Shown here in pieces: positions 35,667 through 45,335 of a stretch of DNA of 64,000 bases. The notes beneath the pieces are model-generated. The model worked only from the letters and a program-made list of their open reading frames with translations. It was not told where the DNA came from and searched no databases. The position numbers were made by a program, and so were the translations under genes. How positions within the stretch are numbered: the stretch's first letter is position 1; each line of letters opens with the position of its first letter. This DNA comes from an uncultured Bacteroidia bacterium (GTDB taxonomy: Bacteria > Bacteroidota > Bacteroidia > Bacteroidales > F082): contig CACYHP010000001.1 in NCBI GenBank assembly GCA_902774295.1, positions 310,001 to 374,000 of the forward strand. Reading direction: 5' to 3'.

Positions 35667-36794
35667 ATGAATAAGGACTCGAAAATTTTCGTAGCAGGTC
35701 ATCATGGACTGGTTGGCTCGGCAATCTGGAACAATCTGAAATCAAGAGGATATAATAATCTTGTGGGCCGCACTCATTCTGAGCTTGACCTTACTAACCA
35801 ATTGGCTGTCAAGGAGTTCTTTGACAAGGAACAGCCTGATGCGGTGGTGCTCGCGGCGGCTCATGTGGGCGGCATCATGGCTAACTCGCTCTACCGAGCC
35901 GACTTCATCATGCTGAACATGCTCATTCAGTGCAACGTCATTGGCGAGAGCTTCCGCCATAACGTGGAGAAACTGCTTTTCTTGGGCTCGACATGTATTT
36001 ATCCGAAAAACGCTCCGCAACCGATGAGCGAAGACGCACTTCTGACAAGTCCGCTGGAATATACCAACGAAGAATACGCCATCGCCAAAATCGCCGGGCT
36101 GAAGATGTGCGAGAGCTATAACCTACAGTACGGCACCAACTATATCGCCGTGATGCCCACTAATCTCTATGGTCCGAACGATAACTTCCATCTCGAAAAC
36201 TCACACGTCATGCCCGCTATGATGCGGAAAATTTACCTCGCCAAACTGCTTAACGACAACAACTGGGAGGCAATACGCAACGATATGGACAAACGCCCGG
36301 TTGAAGGTGTCAACGGCAGCTCGAGTGAGACTGAAATCAAGAAAATATTAGCAAAATATGGCATAGAGACCAATAAAGTGACTTTGTGGGGCACCGGCAA
36401 GCCGCTTCGTGAGTTCTTGTGGAGCGAAGACATGGCTGACGCCTCAGTGCACGTGCTTCTCAACGTCGATTTCAAAGATGTCATCGGGAAAGAGGTCTAC
36501 AGCAACAACGGCGCCGCTATCCCTTCACTTGGTGAGATAAGAAACTGCCATATAAATGTCGGAACTGGTAAAGAGCTGACAATCAGAGAGTTGTCACAGC
36601 TCATAGTAAAGACCGTCGGCTTCACGGGCGAAATAGTTTTCGATGCCTCCAAACCTGATGGCACAATGCGTAAACTTATAGACGTCAGCAAGTTACATAG
36701 CCTCGGCTGGCATCATAAGGTCGAGATTGAAGACGGTGTACAGAAGCTCTTCGATTGGTATCAAAGCGGGAAGCAGGTCTTGCCTTCGCGGTAA
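35667..36794 (+). CDS. fcl: GDP-L-fucose synthase
   Basis: This 375-residue SDR enzyme performs the epimerisation and reduction of GDP-4-keto-6-deoxymannose to GDP-L-fucose. Visible motifs are the NADP-binding region [29 protein letters not shown], the STCIYP segment and [11 protein letters not shown] (YxxxK). It is longer than the E. coli enzyme (about 320) because of an insertion around residues 205-245, as is typical in Bacteroidota. The matching GDP-mannose 4,6-dehydratase (gmd) is not in the window. The 3' end overlaps the convergent galE by 34 bp. Confidence 0.93.
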   Translation: MNKDSKIFVAGHHGLVGSAIWNNLKSRGYNNLVGRTHSELDLTNQLAVKEFFDKEQPDAVVLAAAHVGGIMANSLYRADFIMLNMLIQCNVIGESFRHNVEKLLFLGSTCIYPKNAPQPMSEDALLTSPLEYTNEEYAIAKIAGLKMCESYNLQYGTNYIAVMPTNLYGPNDNFHLENSHVMPAMMRKIYLAKLLNDNNWEAIRNDMDKRPVEGVNGSSSETEIKKILAKYGIETNKVTLWGTGKPLREFLWSEDMADASVHVLLNVDFKDVIGKEVYSNNGAAIPSLGEIRNCHINVGTGKELTIRELSQLIVKTVGFTGEIVFDASKPDGTMRKLIDVSKLHSLGWHHKVEIEDGVQKLFDWYQSGKQVLPSR

Positions 36795-37810
36795 GCTTTC
36801 TCCCATTCCCAGGCGCTGCGTGTCATGTCGTCGAGGGTGCGCTCTGCCTTCCAGCCTAACTCCTTGTTGGTATATGTGGGGTCAGCCCATATTTTGACGA
36901 TGTCGCCGGCTCTTCTCTCAGCAAATTCGTATTTCAGCTTCACGCCTGTGCTTCTCTCAAACGATTTTATGATGTCCAAAACCGAATATCCAGTGCCTGT
37001 TCCCACGTTGAATACCTCGAAGCGTGACTTCATTTTGTTTTGAATCATGCGTTCGACGGCTTTCACATGGGCTTTCGCCAGATCCATGATGTGGATGTAG
37101 TCGCGGATTGGTGTTCCATCAGGCGTGTCGTAGTCGTTGCCGAAGATTCTCAGGAACGGGCGTATGCCGTATGCAGTCTGCGTGACGTAAGGCATGAGGT
37201 TTGCAGGCACTCCGAACGGCAACTCGCCGAGTCTCGCGCTCTCATGTGCCCCGACAGGGTTGAAATAACGTAATGCTATGGCGTTCAATCCTTTATATGC
37301 GGTGATACAGTCTTGCATTATCTCTTCGGCAATCTGTTTGGTGTTGCCGTAAGGACATTCAGCCTTCTTGATGGGCGCCTTCTCCGAAATAGGCAGATTC
37401 TCCGGGTCTGGCTCGCCGTAAACGGTGCACGACGACGAGAAGACAAAGTTCTCCACGCCGTATTTGTTCATCGACTCAAGGATGTTCATCAGTGAATCGA
37501 GGTTGTTGCGATAATATTTCAACGGCTGTTCCACCGATTCGCCTACGGCTTTATGCGCCGCAAAATGTATCACACCTTTTATATCTTGATGACGACGGAA
37601 GAAATCGTCGACTTTTGCCCTGTCGGCAAGGTCAAACTGCTCGAACTCCGGCTTCTTTCCCGTGATGGAAGCAATGGCGTCGAGTGCCTCTATTCTTGAG
37701 TTAAACAAAGCATCCACTACAATCACATCGTAGCCTTGCTGCTGTAATTCTACTGTTGTGTGGGAACCGATAAACCCTGTTCCGCCTGTGACTAATATCT
37801 TCATTTTCAT
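36761..37810 (-). CDS. galE: UDP-glucose 4-epimerase
   Basis: This 349-residue SDR enzyme interconverts UDP-glucose and UDP-galactose. Motifs: [36 protein letters not shown] (catalytic Ser region), [11 protein letters not shown] (YxxxK) and the substrate region [16 protein letters not shown]. Two ATGs (37810 and 37804) are equally possible. It is the last gene of the minus-strand sugar run from rfbC. A 43-bp interspersed repeat fills most of the gap before it. Confidence 0.94.
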   Translation of the reverse strand: MKMKILVTGGTGFIGSHTTVELQQQGYDVIVVDALFNSRIEALDAIASITGKKPEFEQFDLADRAKVDDFFRRHQDIKGVIHFAAHKAVGESVEQPLKYYRNNLDSLMNILESMNKYGVENFVFSSSCTVYGEPDPENLPISEKAPIKKAECPYGNTKQIAEEIMQDCITAYKGLNAIALRYFNPVGAHESARLGELPFGVPANLMPYVTQTAYGIRPFLRIFGNDYDTPDGTPIRDYIHIMDLAKAHVKAVERMIQNKMKSRFEVFNVGTGTGYSVLDIIKSFERSTGVKLKYEFAERRAGDIVKIWADPTYTNKELGWKAERTLDDMTRSAWEWEKAYREGKTCFPL

Positions 37811-37817
37811 TTTTTTT

Positions 37818-37860
37818 AATGAGATTTCTCCACTACGCTTCGCTTCGGTCGAAATGACGG
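37818..37860 (-). repeat. Interspersed repeat, GTCATTTCGACC family
   Basis: Read on the minus strand, these 43 bases are identical to 58769-58811, with core GTCATTTCGACCGAAGCGAA. They lie between galE and the wlbA-type gene inside a co-directional run. The exact identity over 43 bases, 21 kb apart, shows recent dispersal or homogenisation. Confidence 0.92.
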
Positions 37861-37864
37861 AGTG

Positions 37865-38833
37865 CTACCGCCATCCGAAAGGATGCTCACTTAATGCTAA
37901 TTTCGCCAGCGGATGGTAGTCGCCCACCAGTCCTATCGGCTTCGCGTTTCTAATCTCGTATACTATCTCGATGCAGTTTCTGGCTTCAGAAATCCTGAAT
38001 CCTTCGCCTGAAAGAATCTTTTCGTAGCTCTTGGTGTGCAGCTCTGTGAATCCGGCGCTGAACTCGAACTCCGAGCCGTCGATCATGATGGTGCGATATG
38101 TCTTTTTCTCTCCTTGGACGGCGTTGGCAGGCAATGTGTCTGCGTTGATACTCAGGAAGTAACGCACTCTTGCCTTTGGCATCTCCAGATATCCCGCCAC
38201 GCGGTCGTGTGTCGACACATGCACCACGTTTTTCGTCACCGGACCGAAGATCCACGAAAGCATGTCGTAGAAATGTATTCCGATGTTGGTGGCGATGCCG
38301 CCGCTCTTATTCTCGTTGCCTTTCCAAGAGGTATAATACCAGTTGCCTCTTGCTGTGATATATGTCAAGTCGACGTCGTAGACCTTGTCTTTCGGTCCTT
38401 CGTCGATTTTCTTTTTCAGTGCTACTATCGAGTCGTGAAGGCGCAGCTGAAGTATAGTATACGCTTTATGTCCTGTGCTTTGTTCCACTTTTTCCAAAGC
38501 GTCGATGTTCCATGGATTCAGCACCACCGGCTTTTCGCAGATGACGTCGGCACCAAGTCTTAATCCATACCTGGTGTGCGCGTCGTGCAGGTAGTTTGGC
38601 GTGCAGACCGTCACGAAATCTATATTTGTACCACGTTCAATGAGACGTGTGTTATGTCTGTCAAAAAGCTCCTGTTCTGTAAAAAAAGCCGCATTGGGGA
38701 AATAGCTGTCCATGATGCCTACCGAGTCGCTCTTGTCGTAGGCTGAGACCATGTTGTTTCCCGTGTCTTTTATGGCCTTCAGATGTCGTGGCGCAATATA
38801 TCCCCCAACTCCGATAATCGCAAAGTTCTTCAT
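37865..38833 (-). CDS. wlbA: Gfo/Idh/MocA oxidoreductase, WlbA/WbpB type
   Basis: This 322-residue NAD-dependent dehydrogenase resembles WlbA/WbpB, which oxidise UDP-GlcNAc uronic acid at C3. The N-terminal Rossmann motif is IIGVGGYIAPRHLKAI, CEKPVVLNPWN carries the conserved EKP, and GIHFYDMLSWIFG holds the catalytic histidine region. With wlbB next to it, it points to a UDP-2,3-diacetamido-uronate route. The aminotransferase expected between the two steps is not adjacent; a DegT-family gene exists at 61869-63002. It is 65 bp downstream of wlbB. Confidence 0.87.
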   Translation of the reverse strand: MKNFAIIGVGGYIAPRHLKAIKDTGNNMVSAYDKSDSVGIMDSYFPNAAFFTEQELFDRHNTRLIERGTNIDFVTVCTPNYLHDAHTRYGLRLGADVICEKPVVLNPWNIDALEKVEQSTGHKAYTILQLRLHDSIVALKKKIDEGPKDKVYDVDLTYITARGNWYYTSWKGNENKSGGIATNIGIHFYDMLSWIFGPVTKNVVHVSTHDRVAGYLEMPKARVRYFLSINADTLPANAVQGEKKTYRTIMIDGSEFEFSAGFTELHTKSYEKILSGEGFRISEARNCIEIVYEIRNAKPIGLVGDYHPLAKLALSEHPFGWR

Positions 38834-38898
38834 ATTTTTATTTTTAATCGCATTTGGCGATAAATCTTTAAAAAATCTATTAAAAAATCAAAAAACTC

Positions 38899-39459
38899 TT
38901 AACTCTTAACTTTCATCTCTAAACTATCAACTTTTAATTCGTATTCCCTTCCGCATTCACATTTTAAACTGTTGTTCAGTCTCTTTCCGCACTCGCAAAC
39001 CCAGCCAATTTGTCGTGCCGGCACTCCGGCCATCAGTGCATAGTCTTTCACGTCTTTGGTGACGACGGCTCCGGCCGCTATCATTGCGCTCTTTCCGACG
39101 GTGTGTCCGCAAACGACGGTGCAGTTGGCACCGAGCGACGCACCTTCTTTTATCAGTGTCTTCGCATAAACGCCGTGCACCGGAAAGTGCGCCCGTGGTG
39201 TCACGACATTGGTAAATACGCAGCTCGGACCGCAGAACACGTTGTCTTCAATCTCCACGCCCTCGTACACCGATACGTTGTTCTGTATCCTAACGCCGTT
39301 ACCTATCTTTACATTGTTTCCGATGTTGACATTTTGTCCCAGCGAGCAGTCTTTTCCTATCACCGCCCCTTTCTGGATATGACAGAAATGCCAGATTTTG
39401 GTGCCGTCGCCAACGACGGCACCATCGTCTATATAACTCGATTCGTGTTTAAAAAACAT
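38899..39459 (-). CDS. wlbB: Hexapeptide N-acetyltransferase, WlbB/WbpD type
   Basis: This 186-residue left-handed beta-helix protein has repeats such as [22 protein letters not shown] and acyl-CoA-site elements ([25 protein letters not shown]). It matches the acetyltransferases that act on UDP-3-amino-GlcNAc uronic acid. A small zinc-ribbon-like tail follows, [16 protein letters not shown]. Its ATG shares one base with the nagB stop (TAATG), indicating coupled translation. Confidence 0.88.
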   Translation of the reverse strand: MFFKHESSYIDDGAVVGDGTKIWHFCHIQKGAVIGKDCSLGQNVNIGNNVKIGNGVRIQNNVSVYEGVEIEDNVFCGPSCVFTNVVTPRAHFPVHGVYAKTLIKEGASLGANCTVVCGHTVGKSAMIAAGAVVTKDVKDYALMAGVPARQIGWVCECGKRLNNSLKCECGREYELKVDSLEMKVKS

Positions 39460-40250
39460 TATAAGTTAGCTTTTTCAATGTCTTTGAAATAGTTCACCGT
39501 ACCGACTTTCAGCTCGTCTGTCGCTGCGTCGTCGCACACGATGATGCCTTTTGGATGCATCTGCAATGCACTCACGGTGCAGAGATGGCAGACGCCGCCT
39601 TCGATGGCCGCTGCCAAGGCGCGAGCCTTGTTGTGACCATTGGCGAGAATCATCACCTCGTCGCTGTCCATAACTGTACCGACACCCACTGTCAAAGCGG
39701 TCTTCGGCACCTTGTTGATGTCATTGTCGAAGAAACGTGAGTTGGCGATGATGGTATCTGTCGTCAACGATTTCACTCTTGTGCGTGATGTCAGTGATGA
39801 ACCTGGCTCGTTGAAAGCGATATGGCCGTCAGGACCGATGCCGCCCATGAACAGATGGATGCCGCCGTATTTCTTGATCTTGGCTTCATAATCTGCACAT
39901 TCTTTCTCAAGATCTTTGGCGTTGCCGTTGAGGATATTCACGTTTTCTTTCTTAATGTCGATATGTTTGAAGAAGTTATTCCACATGAATGAGTGGTAGC
40001 TCTCCGGATGGTTCTCAGGAATGCTCACATATTCGTCCATGTTGAATGTCACCACATTCTTGAATGAGACCTTACCAGCCTTGTAAGCCTTGATGAGGGC
40101 TTTGTAAGTGCCTATAGGTGTTGAGCCTGTAGGCAATCCGAGGATGAAAGGTTTCTCTGCCGTTGGCTTGAACTCATTGATTCTGCAGACGATATGATTT
40201 GCCGCCCACTGTGACATCTTGTCGTAATTCGGTTCAATGATAACTCTCAT
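39459..40250 (-). CDS. nagB: Glucosamine-6-phosphate deaminase
   Basis: This 263-residue cytoplasmic enzyme converts glucosamine 6-phosphate to fructose 6-phosphate and ammonia. Motifs: [14 protein letters not shown] (phosphate binding), [20 protein letters not shown] (catalytic Asp) and [17 protein letters not shown]. The length matches the E. coli enzyme (266). Its place between DUF4954 and wlbB in a nucleotide-sugar run suggests control of the amino-sugar supply rather than catabolism. Confidence 0.95.
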   Translation of the reverse strand: MRVIIEPNYDKMSQWAANHIVCRINEFKPTAEKPFILGLPTGSTPIGTYKALIKAYKAGKVSFKNVVTFNMDEYVSIPENHPESYHSFMWNNFFKHIDIKKENVNILNGNAKDLEKECADYEAKIKKYGGIHLFMGGIGPDGHIAFNEPGSSLTSRTRVKSLTTDTIIANSRFFDNDINKVPKTALTVGVGTVMDSDEVMILANGHNKARALAAAIEGGVCHLCTVSALQMHPKGIIVCDDAATDELKVGTVNYFKDIEKANL

Positions 40251-40271
40251 AATATAATAAATTTAAGGTTT

Positions 40272-42479
40272 TTACTTGATTAATTCTCTTGCATCTTTGA
40301 TGAACTGCAACGCTTGATCCGTCTCTTTCTTGATTTGTTTGACGAAGCTGTTGTCTTCGAGTTTTCCGTTCACAGCGTCACGCTCTTCAAGATTGCGGAA
40401 TGTAGAGTTGCGGATGACGTTTTCGTAGTCTTTCTTTCTTGACTCATAAACCTGGTCACGGACGTATTGAAGGATCCTTTCACCCTTGTCGAGGGCATCC
40501 GAGAAGATTTCTTTTGTCAAAGAAGGACATTTGTTGTAGATGAATCTCAATGCCTGATAACTGTGTAACAGCTTGTCGGTGCGGTACTTTTCCCATAAAT
40601 CGTTGTAACGTTTGTGGATGTCGTCCCAGCTGTCGAGAGTGCCGTTGCAGATATCGTCGATGAGTCTCTCGAGGTCGTCTCCGGTCACGAGCTGGCCACC
40701 CAAGTTAATCCATTCGCGCTGACGCACGTTGGTGAGACGTTTGCACATCTGTTCGAACGTCTCCTTTGGATGAACTTCCATGTGATAGATGAGGTTCTTC
40801 ACCGCATAGTATATAATCATGTCTTCGTAGGCGTGATAAGCTTCATAAGGCTTGAGTATCACCACTTTACGATGTGACTTCTCCATCTCTTCACCTAAGA
40901 CCTCGAGACCTTTCACCACGGCTTTGTCTCCATTGAGGAGCTTGTGTCCGAGTTCGCGCAACTCGTAGTATTCACGTTCAGGATCCTCGCCTTTCGAGCG
41001 CAGATAAGCCTTGGCTGTCCACACCTCGAGGAGCTTGCGTCCTGCGATGACTTCTTCCATTGTGTCTGGCGCAAATGTCTCAAACTCAATGTTTTGAATC
41101 TTACGCAGACGTTTGTCGCGTTTCTGATATTTCGAGGTGTTACGCGCGATGGCGTACATGTTATACATCCACCAGTATGCCGGCATCACCTCGAGCTGGT
41201 CTTTCGCCACGTTGTTGTTTACCAAGGCAAAAGGCAGCTTGATGTTCATCTCGTTAGGATAGTCTGCCTTCGAAAGCAGCGTGAATGATGCAAACTGCGA
41301 CGAGTGCTTGACGCTGGAGCAGAGTCCTGGCCAGAAACCGCGTTTCGCCACGATTTCACCGTCGGTGGCGCGGCTGTTGTGGTTAGAACCTAATGTCGCA
41401 CCGGCAGCCATGTTGCTCTGACCCATCACACAAGCGGCGATGAGGAACGAGTTGTTATGGTGCTGCTCATGTGCCGGAAATATCAGGTTATTCAACACCT
41501 CACAGCATGAGATGGTCGAGTTGTCACCCAAAATAGAATAGATGACTCGCGCTCCGTATTTCAGGTTGCAGTTGTCACCGATGACGAAACGTGTCGCCAC
41601 CACAGAATAAAAGATATGGCAACCGAACCCCACGATGCCGTTGACCAAAATCACGCCTTCGCCAATCTGTGTCGGCTCTTCCTCCGATGAGTTGATGGTG
41701 ATGTTTTTCAGCTTACTTGCACCTTTGATATAACAGCAAGATCCAATCTTCGCATCCTTGATAATCCAAGAATTCTTGATGACGCAGCCTTCGCCTATGG
41801 TTCCATAGTAACCTCTGCTGCTGTCGTGTTCCTTGTTGGTAATTTCAAACAGTCTGTCCTGAAGCTTCTGAATATCAGTGTATTTTGCCCAAAGATATGC
41901 GTCGGCAGTGATCATTCCGTCGAAAGGAAGGACCTTGCGGCCGCCTGCCTCGTTCATGAGCTCGAGCCACACACGGACGTCTTCCGGCTCGCCGTCTTTG
42001 ATGATACCGTTGCCGAACTTCGAGTGGTCGGTACAAGAAACTTCGTGGATGTTAAAGAGAATACATCTGTCACCGACGATGTAGTTAGCCATATAACGCA
42101 CGCCGTGAATAGCCACGTAATCGCCGATGTCGCAAGAGATAATAGTGCTACCGGTAATACCGCACGCCATCTTCAAATCGTGATACTGAAGCACGACTCT
42201 TTTGATGGCTCCGATACGCACCATACCGTAAAAACGATTGTTTTTCACCAAATTGGTGTCGAAATCATCAGTGACAAGAATGGTATCCCAACTGGTGGCA
42301 GTGTTGTTGTTCTTCACAAGACGCTCGATCTCGTCGGAACGCAGATGACGCCAGCCGTTTTCCGGCTTCTTGACCTGCTGATTTCTGAAAAAGTATTCAT
42401 CGTGACCATCTTTAAGATATTTCTTATCGATGAAGTTCTCGTAAATACTTTCGTATGGTAATAATGTTACTTTATCCAT
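40272..42479 (-). CDS. DUF4954 family protein with left-handed beta-helix region
   Basis: This 735-residue protein belongs to DUF4954, found in Bacteroidota and spirochaetes. The middle (about residues 70-400) carries hexapeptide-like repeats (IGEGCVIKNSWIIKDAKIGS, IGDNCNLKYGARVIYS), which suggest an acyl- or nucleotidyl-transferase-like beta-helix. The C-terminal 300 residues are helical. Function is unknown. It lies 17 bp after rfbB and 21 bp before nagB in a sugar-nucleotide run, so a role in amino-sugar or nucleotide-sugar metabolism is inferred. Confidence 0.85.
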   Translation of the reverse strand: MDKVTLLPYESIYENFIDKKYLKDGHDEYFFRNQQVKKPENGWRHLRSDEIERLVKNNNTATSWDTILVTDDFDTNLVKNNRFYGMVRIGAIKRVVLQYHDLKMACGITGSTIISCDIGDYVAIHGVRYMANYIVGDRCILFNIHEVSCTDHSKFGNGIIKDGEPEDVRVWLELMNEAGGRKVLPFDGMITADAYLWAKYTDIQKLQDRLFEITNKEHDSSRGYYGTIGEGCVIKNSWIIKDAKIGSCCYIKGASKLKNITINSSEEEPTQIGEGVILVNGIVGFGCHIFYSVVATRFVIGDNCNLKYGARVIYSILGDNSTISCCEVLNNLIFPAHEQHHNNSFLIAACVMGQSNMAAGATLGSNHNSRATDGEIVAKRGFWPGLCSSVKHSSQFASFTLLSKADYPNEMNIKLPFALVNNNVAKDQLEVMPAYWWMYNMYAIARNTSKYQKRDKRLRKIQNIEFETFAPDTMEEVIAGRKLLEVWTAKAYLRSKGEDPEREYYELRELGHKLLNGDKAVVKGLEVLGEEMEKSHRKVVILKPYEAYHAYEDMIIYYAVKNLIYHMEVHPKETFEQMCKRLTNVRQREWINLGGQLVTGDDLERLIDDICNGTLDSWDDIHKRYNDLWEKYRTDKLLHSYQALRFIYNKCPSLTKEIFSDALDKGERILQYVRDQVYESRKKDYENVIRNSTFRNLEERDAVNGKLEDNSFVKQIKKETDQALQFIKDARELIK

Positions 42480-42496
42480 ATGACGCGCATTTGTTT

Positions 42497-43630
42497 TTAT
42501 CTGTTTTTATACATTTCTTCGTAATATTTCTCATATTCACCGGACGTGATATTATCCATCCAAGCTTGATTTTCGAGATACCATTTCACGGTTTTCTCAA
42601 TGCCTTCTTCGAACTGCAATGATGGCTCCCAGCCGAGTTCTCTCTGCAGTTTTGTCGAGTCGATGGCGTATCTCATGTCATGTCCCGCGCGGTCTGTCAC
42701 GTAGGTGATGAGATTCATGTCTTCGCCTTCTTTTCTGCCGAGAAGTCTGTCGACGGTATTGATGACAACCTTAATGATATCTATGTTTTTCCACTCGTTG
42801 AAGCCGCCGATGTTATATGTCTCGGCTATCGTTCCCTTATGGAAAATGAGGTCGATTGCTCTTGCATGGTCTTCAACATACAACCAGTCGCGCACGTTCT
42901 CGCCCTTGCCATAAACCGGAAGTGGTTTGCGGTGACGTATATTGTTGATAAACAACGGGATAAGCTTCTCCGGGAACTGGTAAGGACCGTAGTTGTTCGA
43001 GCAGTTTGTCACGATGGTCGGCATGCCGTAGGTGTCGTGGAATGCTCTCACGAAGTGGTCGCTCGATGCTTTTGATGCCGAATATGGTGAATGCGGCATA
43101 TATTTCAAATCTTCTGTGAAGAACTTGCTTCCGTAAGCGAGATGGTGCTTTCCTGACGATGCTTTCGTTGTGAACGGAGGCTTGATGCCTTCAGGGTCAG
43201 TCATTTCCAATGCGCCGTACACCTCGTCTGTCGAGATGTGGTAGAAACGCTTGCCTTCCCATTTCTCGGGAAGCTGTTCCCAAGTCAGCTTGGCTGCCTG
43301 AAGCATGCTCAAAGTGCCCATCACGTTGGTCTGAGCGAAGGTGAACGGGTCTTTAATCGAGCGATCCACATGGCTCTCAGCTGCGAGGTGGATCACACCG
43401 TCGACGTTGTATTTCTTGAAGATTCCCATGATTGTCTCAAAGTCGCAGATGTCGGCCTTGACAAAGGTATAATTAGGCTTGTCTTCAATGTCTTTTAGGT
43501 TCGCAAGGTTGCCTGCGTATGTCAGCTTATCGACGTTAATGATATGATAATCAGGATATTTGTTCACAAAAAGTCTTACTACGTGGCTTCCGATAAACCC
43601 TGCGCCGCCGGTGATGATGATGTTCTTCAT
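42497..43630 (-). CDS. rfbB: dTDP-glucose 4,6-dehydratase
   Basis: This 377-residue SDR enzyme makes dTDP-4-keto-6-deoxyglucose. Motifs: IIITGGAGFIGSHVVRLFV, HISTDEVYGAL with the catalytic DE pair, and YSASKASSDHFVRAF (YxxxK), then TNCSNNYGPYQFPEKLIPL. Its start overlaps the rfbD stop by 4 bp. It is step two of dTDP-L-rhamnose synthesis, and rfbD and rfbC lie upstream. The thymidylyltransferase gene rfbA is not in this window. Confidence 0.95.
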   Translation of the reverse strand: MKNIIITGGAGFIGSHVVRLFVNKYPDYHIINVDKLTYAGNLANLKDIEDKPNYTFVKADICDFETIMGIFKKYNVDGVIHLAAESHVDRSIKDPFTFAQTNVMGTLSMLQAAKLTWEQLPEKWEGKRFYHISTDEVYGALEMTDPEGIKPPFTTKASSGKHHLAYGSKFFTEDLKYMPHSPYSASKASSDHFVRAFHDTYGMPTIVTNCSNNYGPYQFPEKLIPLFINNIRHRKPLPVYGKGENVRDWLYVEDHARAIDLIFHKGTIAETYNIGGFNEWKNIDIIKVVINTVDRLLGRKEGEDMNLITYVTDRAGHDMRYAIDSTKLQRELGWEPSLQFEEGIEKTVKWYLENQAWMDNITSGEYEKYYEEMYKNR

Positions 43631-44496
43631 AGATTTTCAATACATTTTTTTAATGATTCCTTCCAATGTGGAATCGTGATATTTAACTTATTTTTAATTT
43701 TCGTTTTGTCGAGGACGGAATAGCTCGGACGCTTGACCTTGCTCGGAAACTCGTCGCTGTGGCAAGGCTGTATGTCGCAAGTGTTGCCGCTCAGCTCGCA
43801 AATCTCCTTTGCGAAGTCGTACCAACTTATAACTCCTTCATTACTAAAGTGATAGATGCAGTTAGGAGTGAGGAGTGAGGAGTTAGGAGTTTTTATCTCG
43901 TCAATAATCCTCATTATTACTTTTGCGAGGTCTAAGGCGTATGTCGGAGTGCCGATTTGGTCGAAAACGACGTTGAGTTTGTCGCGCTCGGCTGTCAGTT
44001 TTCGCATCGTTTTCACGAAGTTGTTGCCAAACTCGCTGTATAGCCAGGCCGTCCTGATGATGACATGTTTGCAACCGACTTTTTCGATGGCCTGTTCGCC
44101 GTGTAACTTTGTCCTTCCGTAGGCTCCGGTAGGGTTCACAGGCTCGTCTTCGGTGCGCGGTGTGTTGCCTTCGTTGCCTCCAAACACATAATCCGTCGAG
44201 ATGTGGATGAGCGTCGCGTCGTTGTCTTTGCAGGCTCTCGCCAGATACTCAACAGCTTGGGCGTTAAGCAGTTCCGCCGTCTTTTCATCGTCTTCGGCCT
44301 TCTCCACGTTGGTGTATCCTGCACAGTTGACGATGATTTTTATATCGTTTTCTTTAACACATTTGCTAATGGCTTCAAAACTCGTAATGTCGAGTTCCTC
44401 CACATCGGTGAAGATGTAGCGGTCGGAGCTTCCTCTGGAAACTATCCGCATCTCGTTGCCGAGCTGTCCGTTGGCACCTGTGACTAATACATTCAT
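43627..44496 (-). CDS. rfbD: dTDP-4-dehydrorhamnose reductase
   Basis: This 289-residue enzyme performs the last step of dTDP-L-rhamnose synthesis. Motifs: MNVLVTGANGQLGNEMR, IHISTDYVFGG, GAYGRTKLHGEQAI (YxxxK) and PCHSDEFPSKVKRPSYSVLD near the C-terminus. The ATG at 44496 leaves a 4-bp gap after rfbC; a start seven codons further up would overlap rfbC. Order rfbC-rfbD-rfbB with tight spacing indicates one operon. Confidence 0.94.
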   Translation of the reverse strand: MNVLVTGANGQLGNEMRIVSRGSSDRYIFTDVEELDITSFEAISKCVKENDIKIIVNCAGYTNVEKAEDDEKTAELLNAQAVEYLARACKDNDATLIHISTDYVFGGNEGNTPRTEDEPVNPTGAYGRTKLHGEQAIEKVGCKHVIIRTAWLYSEFGNNFVKTMRKLTAERDKLNVVFDQIGTPTYALDLAKVIMRIIDEIKTPNSSLLTPNCIYHFSNEGVISWYDFAKEICELSGNTCDIQPCHSDEFPSKVKRPSYSVLDKTKIKNKLNITIPHWKESLKKCIENL

Positions 44497-44500
44497 TTTT

Positions 44501-45061
44501 TTACTTTTCAAAAACAAAAGGTGACTCCAAATCTTTAAACAAGGGGTGATGTTTGTCTTTTTCGGAGAGGATGACGTCTTTTTCTGGTATTAACCAGTTG
44601 ATATTCAAATCTTTATCATCCCATTGCAGTGCTCCTTCGCTTTGCGGAGCGTAGTAGTTGTCGCATTTGTACTGGAAGATCGCAGTCTCGCTCAACACCG
44701 AGAATCCGTGTGCGAATCCGCGTGGGATGTAAAACATACGATGGTTGTCCTCGCTCAGCTCGCATGCCACGTGTTTGCCGTATGTAGGCGAGCCTTTGCG
44801 GATGTCGACTGCCACGTCGAGCACGCGACCTCTCACACAGCGCACCAGCTTCGCCTGAGCGAACGGAGGCAGCTGAAAATGCAGACCTCTCAGCACGCCG
44901 TAGCACGACTTCGACTCGTTGTCTTGCACGAAAACGCTGTCTATCCCAAGCTTCTCAAAATCACGCTGCGAATACGACTCAAAAAAATATCCCCTCGCAT
45001 CACCAAACACCTTCGGCTCGATGATCACCACTCCTTCAATATCAGTTTTTATAACTTCCAT
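44501..45061 (-). CDS. rfbC: dTDP-4-dehydrorhamnose 3,5-epimerase
   Basis: This 186-residue cupin enzyme has FGDARGYFFESYSQ, the catalytic block SYGVLRGLHFQLPPFAQAKLVR and FYIPRGFAHGFSVLSE. The ATG at 45061 is chosen over a frame-open codon five residues upstream. It is the first gene of a long minus-strand run that continues through rfbD, rfbB, DUF4954, nagB, wlbB, wlbA and galE. A -7 element TATTTTTG lies at 45085-45092. Confidence 0.94.
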   Translation of the reverse strand: MEVIKTDIEGVVIIEPKVFGDARGYFFESYSQRDFEKLGIDSVFVQDNESKSCYGVLRGLHFQLPPFAQAKLVRCVRGRVLDVAVDIRKGSPTYGKHVACELSEDNHRMFYIPRGFAHGFSVLSETAIFQYKCDNYYAPQSEGALQWDDKDLNINWLIPEKDVILSEKDKHHPLFKDLESPFVFEK

Positions 45062-45084
45062 TTCAAAAATGCACAAATAACTTG

Positions 45085-45092
45085 CAAAAATA
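45085..45092 (-). promoter_or_regulatory. -7 element TATTTTTG for the rfbC sugar operon
   Basis: Minus-strand TATTTTTGCAAG lies 24 bases before the rfbC ATG at 45061. It is the only good -7 element seen before the eight-gene run. Confidence 0.6.
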
Positions 45093-45149
45093 CATATTTT
45101 AAAATTATTATCAAAGAAAAAAGTGAAATAATTTCGTCTTTAGTCATCA

Positions 45150-45180
45150 TTATCGAGCTGGCGCCTCGCTGCGCTCGCCA
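45150..45180. repeat. GAGCGCAGCGAG-type repeat fragment
   Basis: The minus strand contains GGCGAGCGCAGCGAGGCGCC, sharing the 12-base core GAGCGCAGCGAG with the repeat inserted in tsaB. The stretch lies between the rfbC and tsaB promoters and can fold into a small GC-rich hairpin. Confidence 0.6.
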
Positions 45181-45311
45181 AGGCTCTCTAATTGACGACT
45201 AAAGACTAAGGATTCTGCGAAATCGGTGAGCGTCAGCGAACTAAATCATTGTGGAAGAAAAGTATGGGAGAATAATTCTGCGTTTTTCTGCGATATCTGC
45301 GAGAGATTTTA

Positions 45312-45319
45312 TATCTTTG
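45312..45319 (+). promoter_or_regulatory. -7 element TATCTTTG for tsaB
   Basis: TATCTTTGCAAA lies 17 bases before the tsaB ATG at 45336, giving a leader of only about 10 nt. Confidence 0.6.
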
Positions 45320-45335
45320 CAAAAATTTTAAAGAA

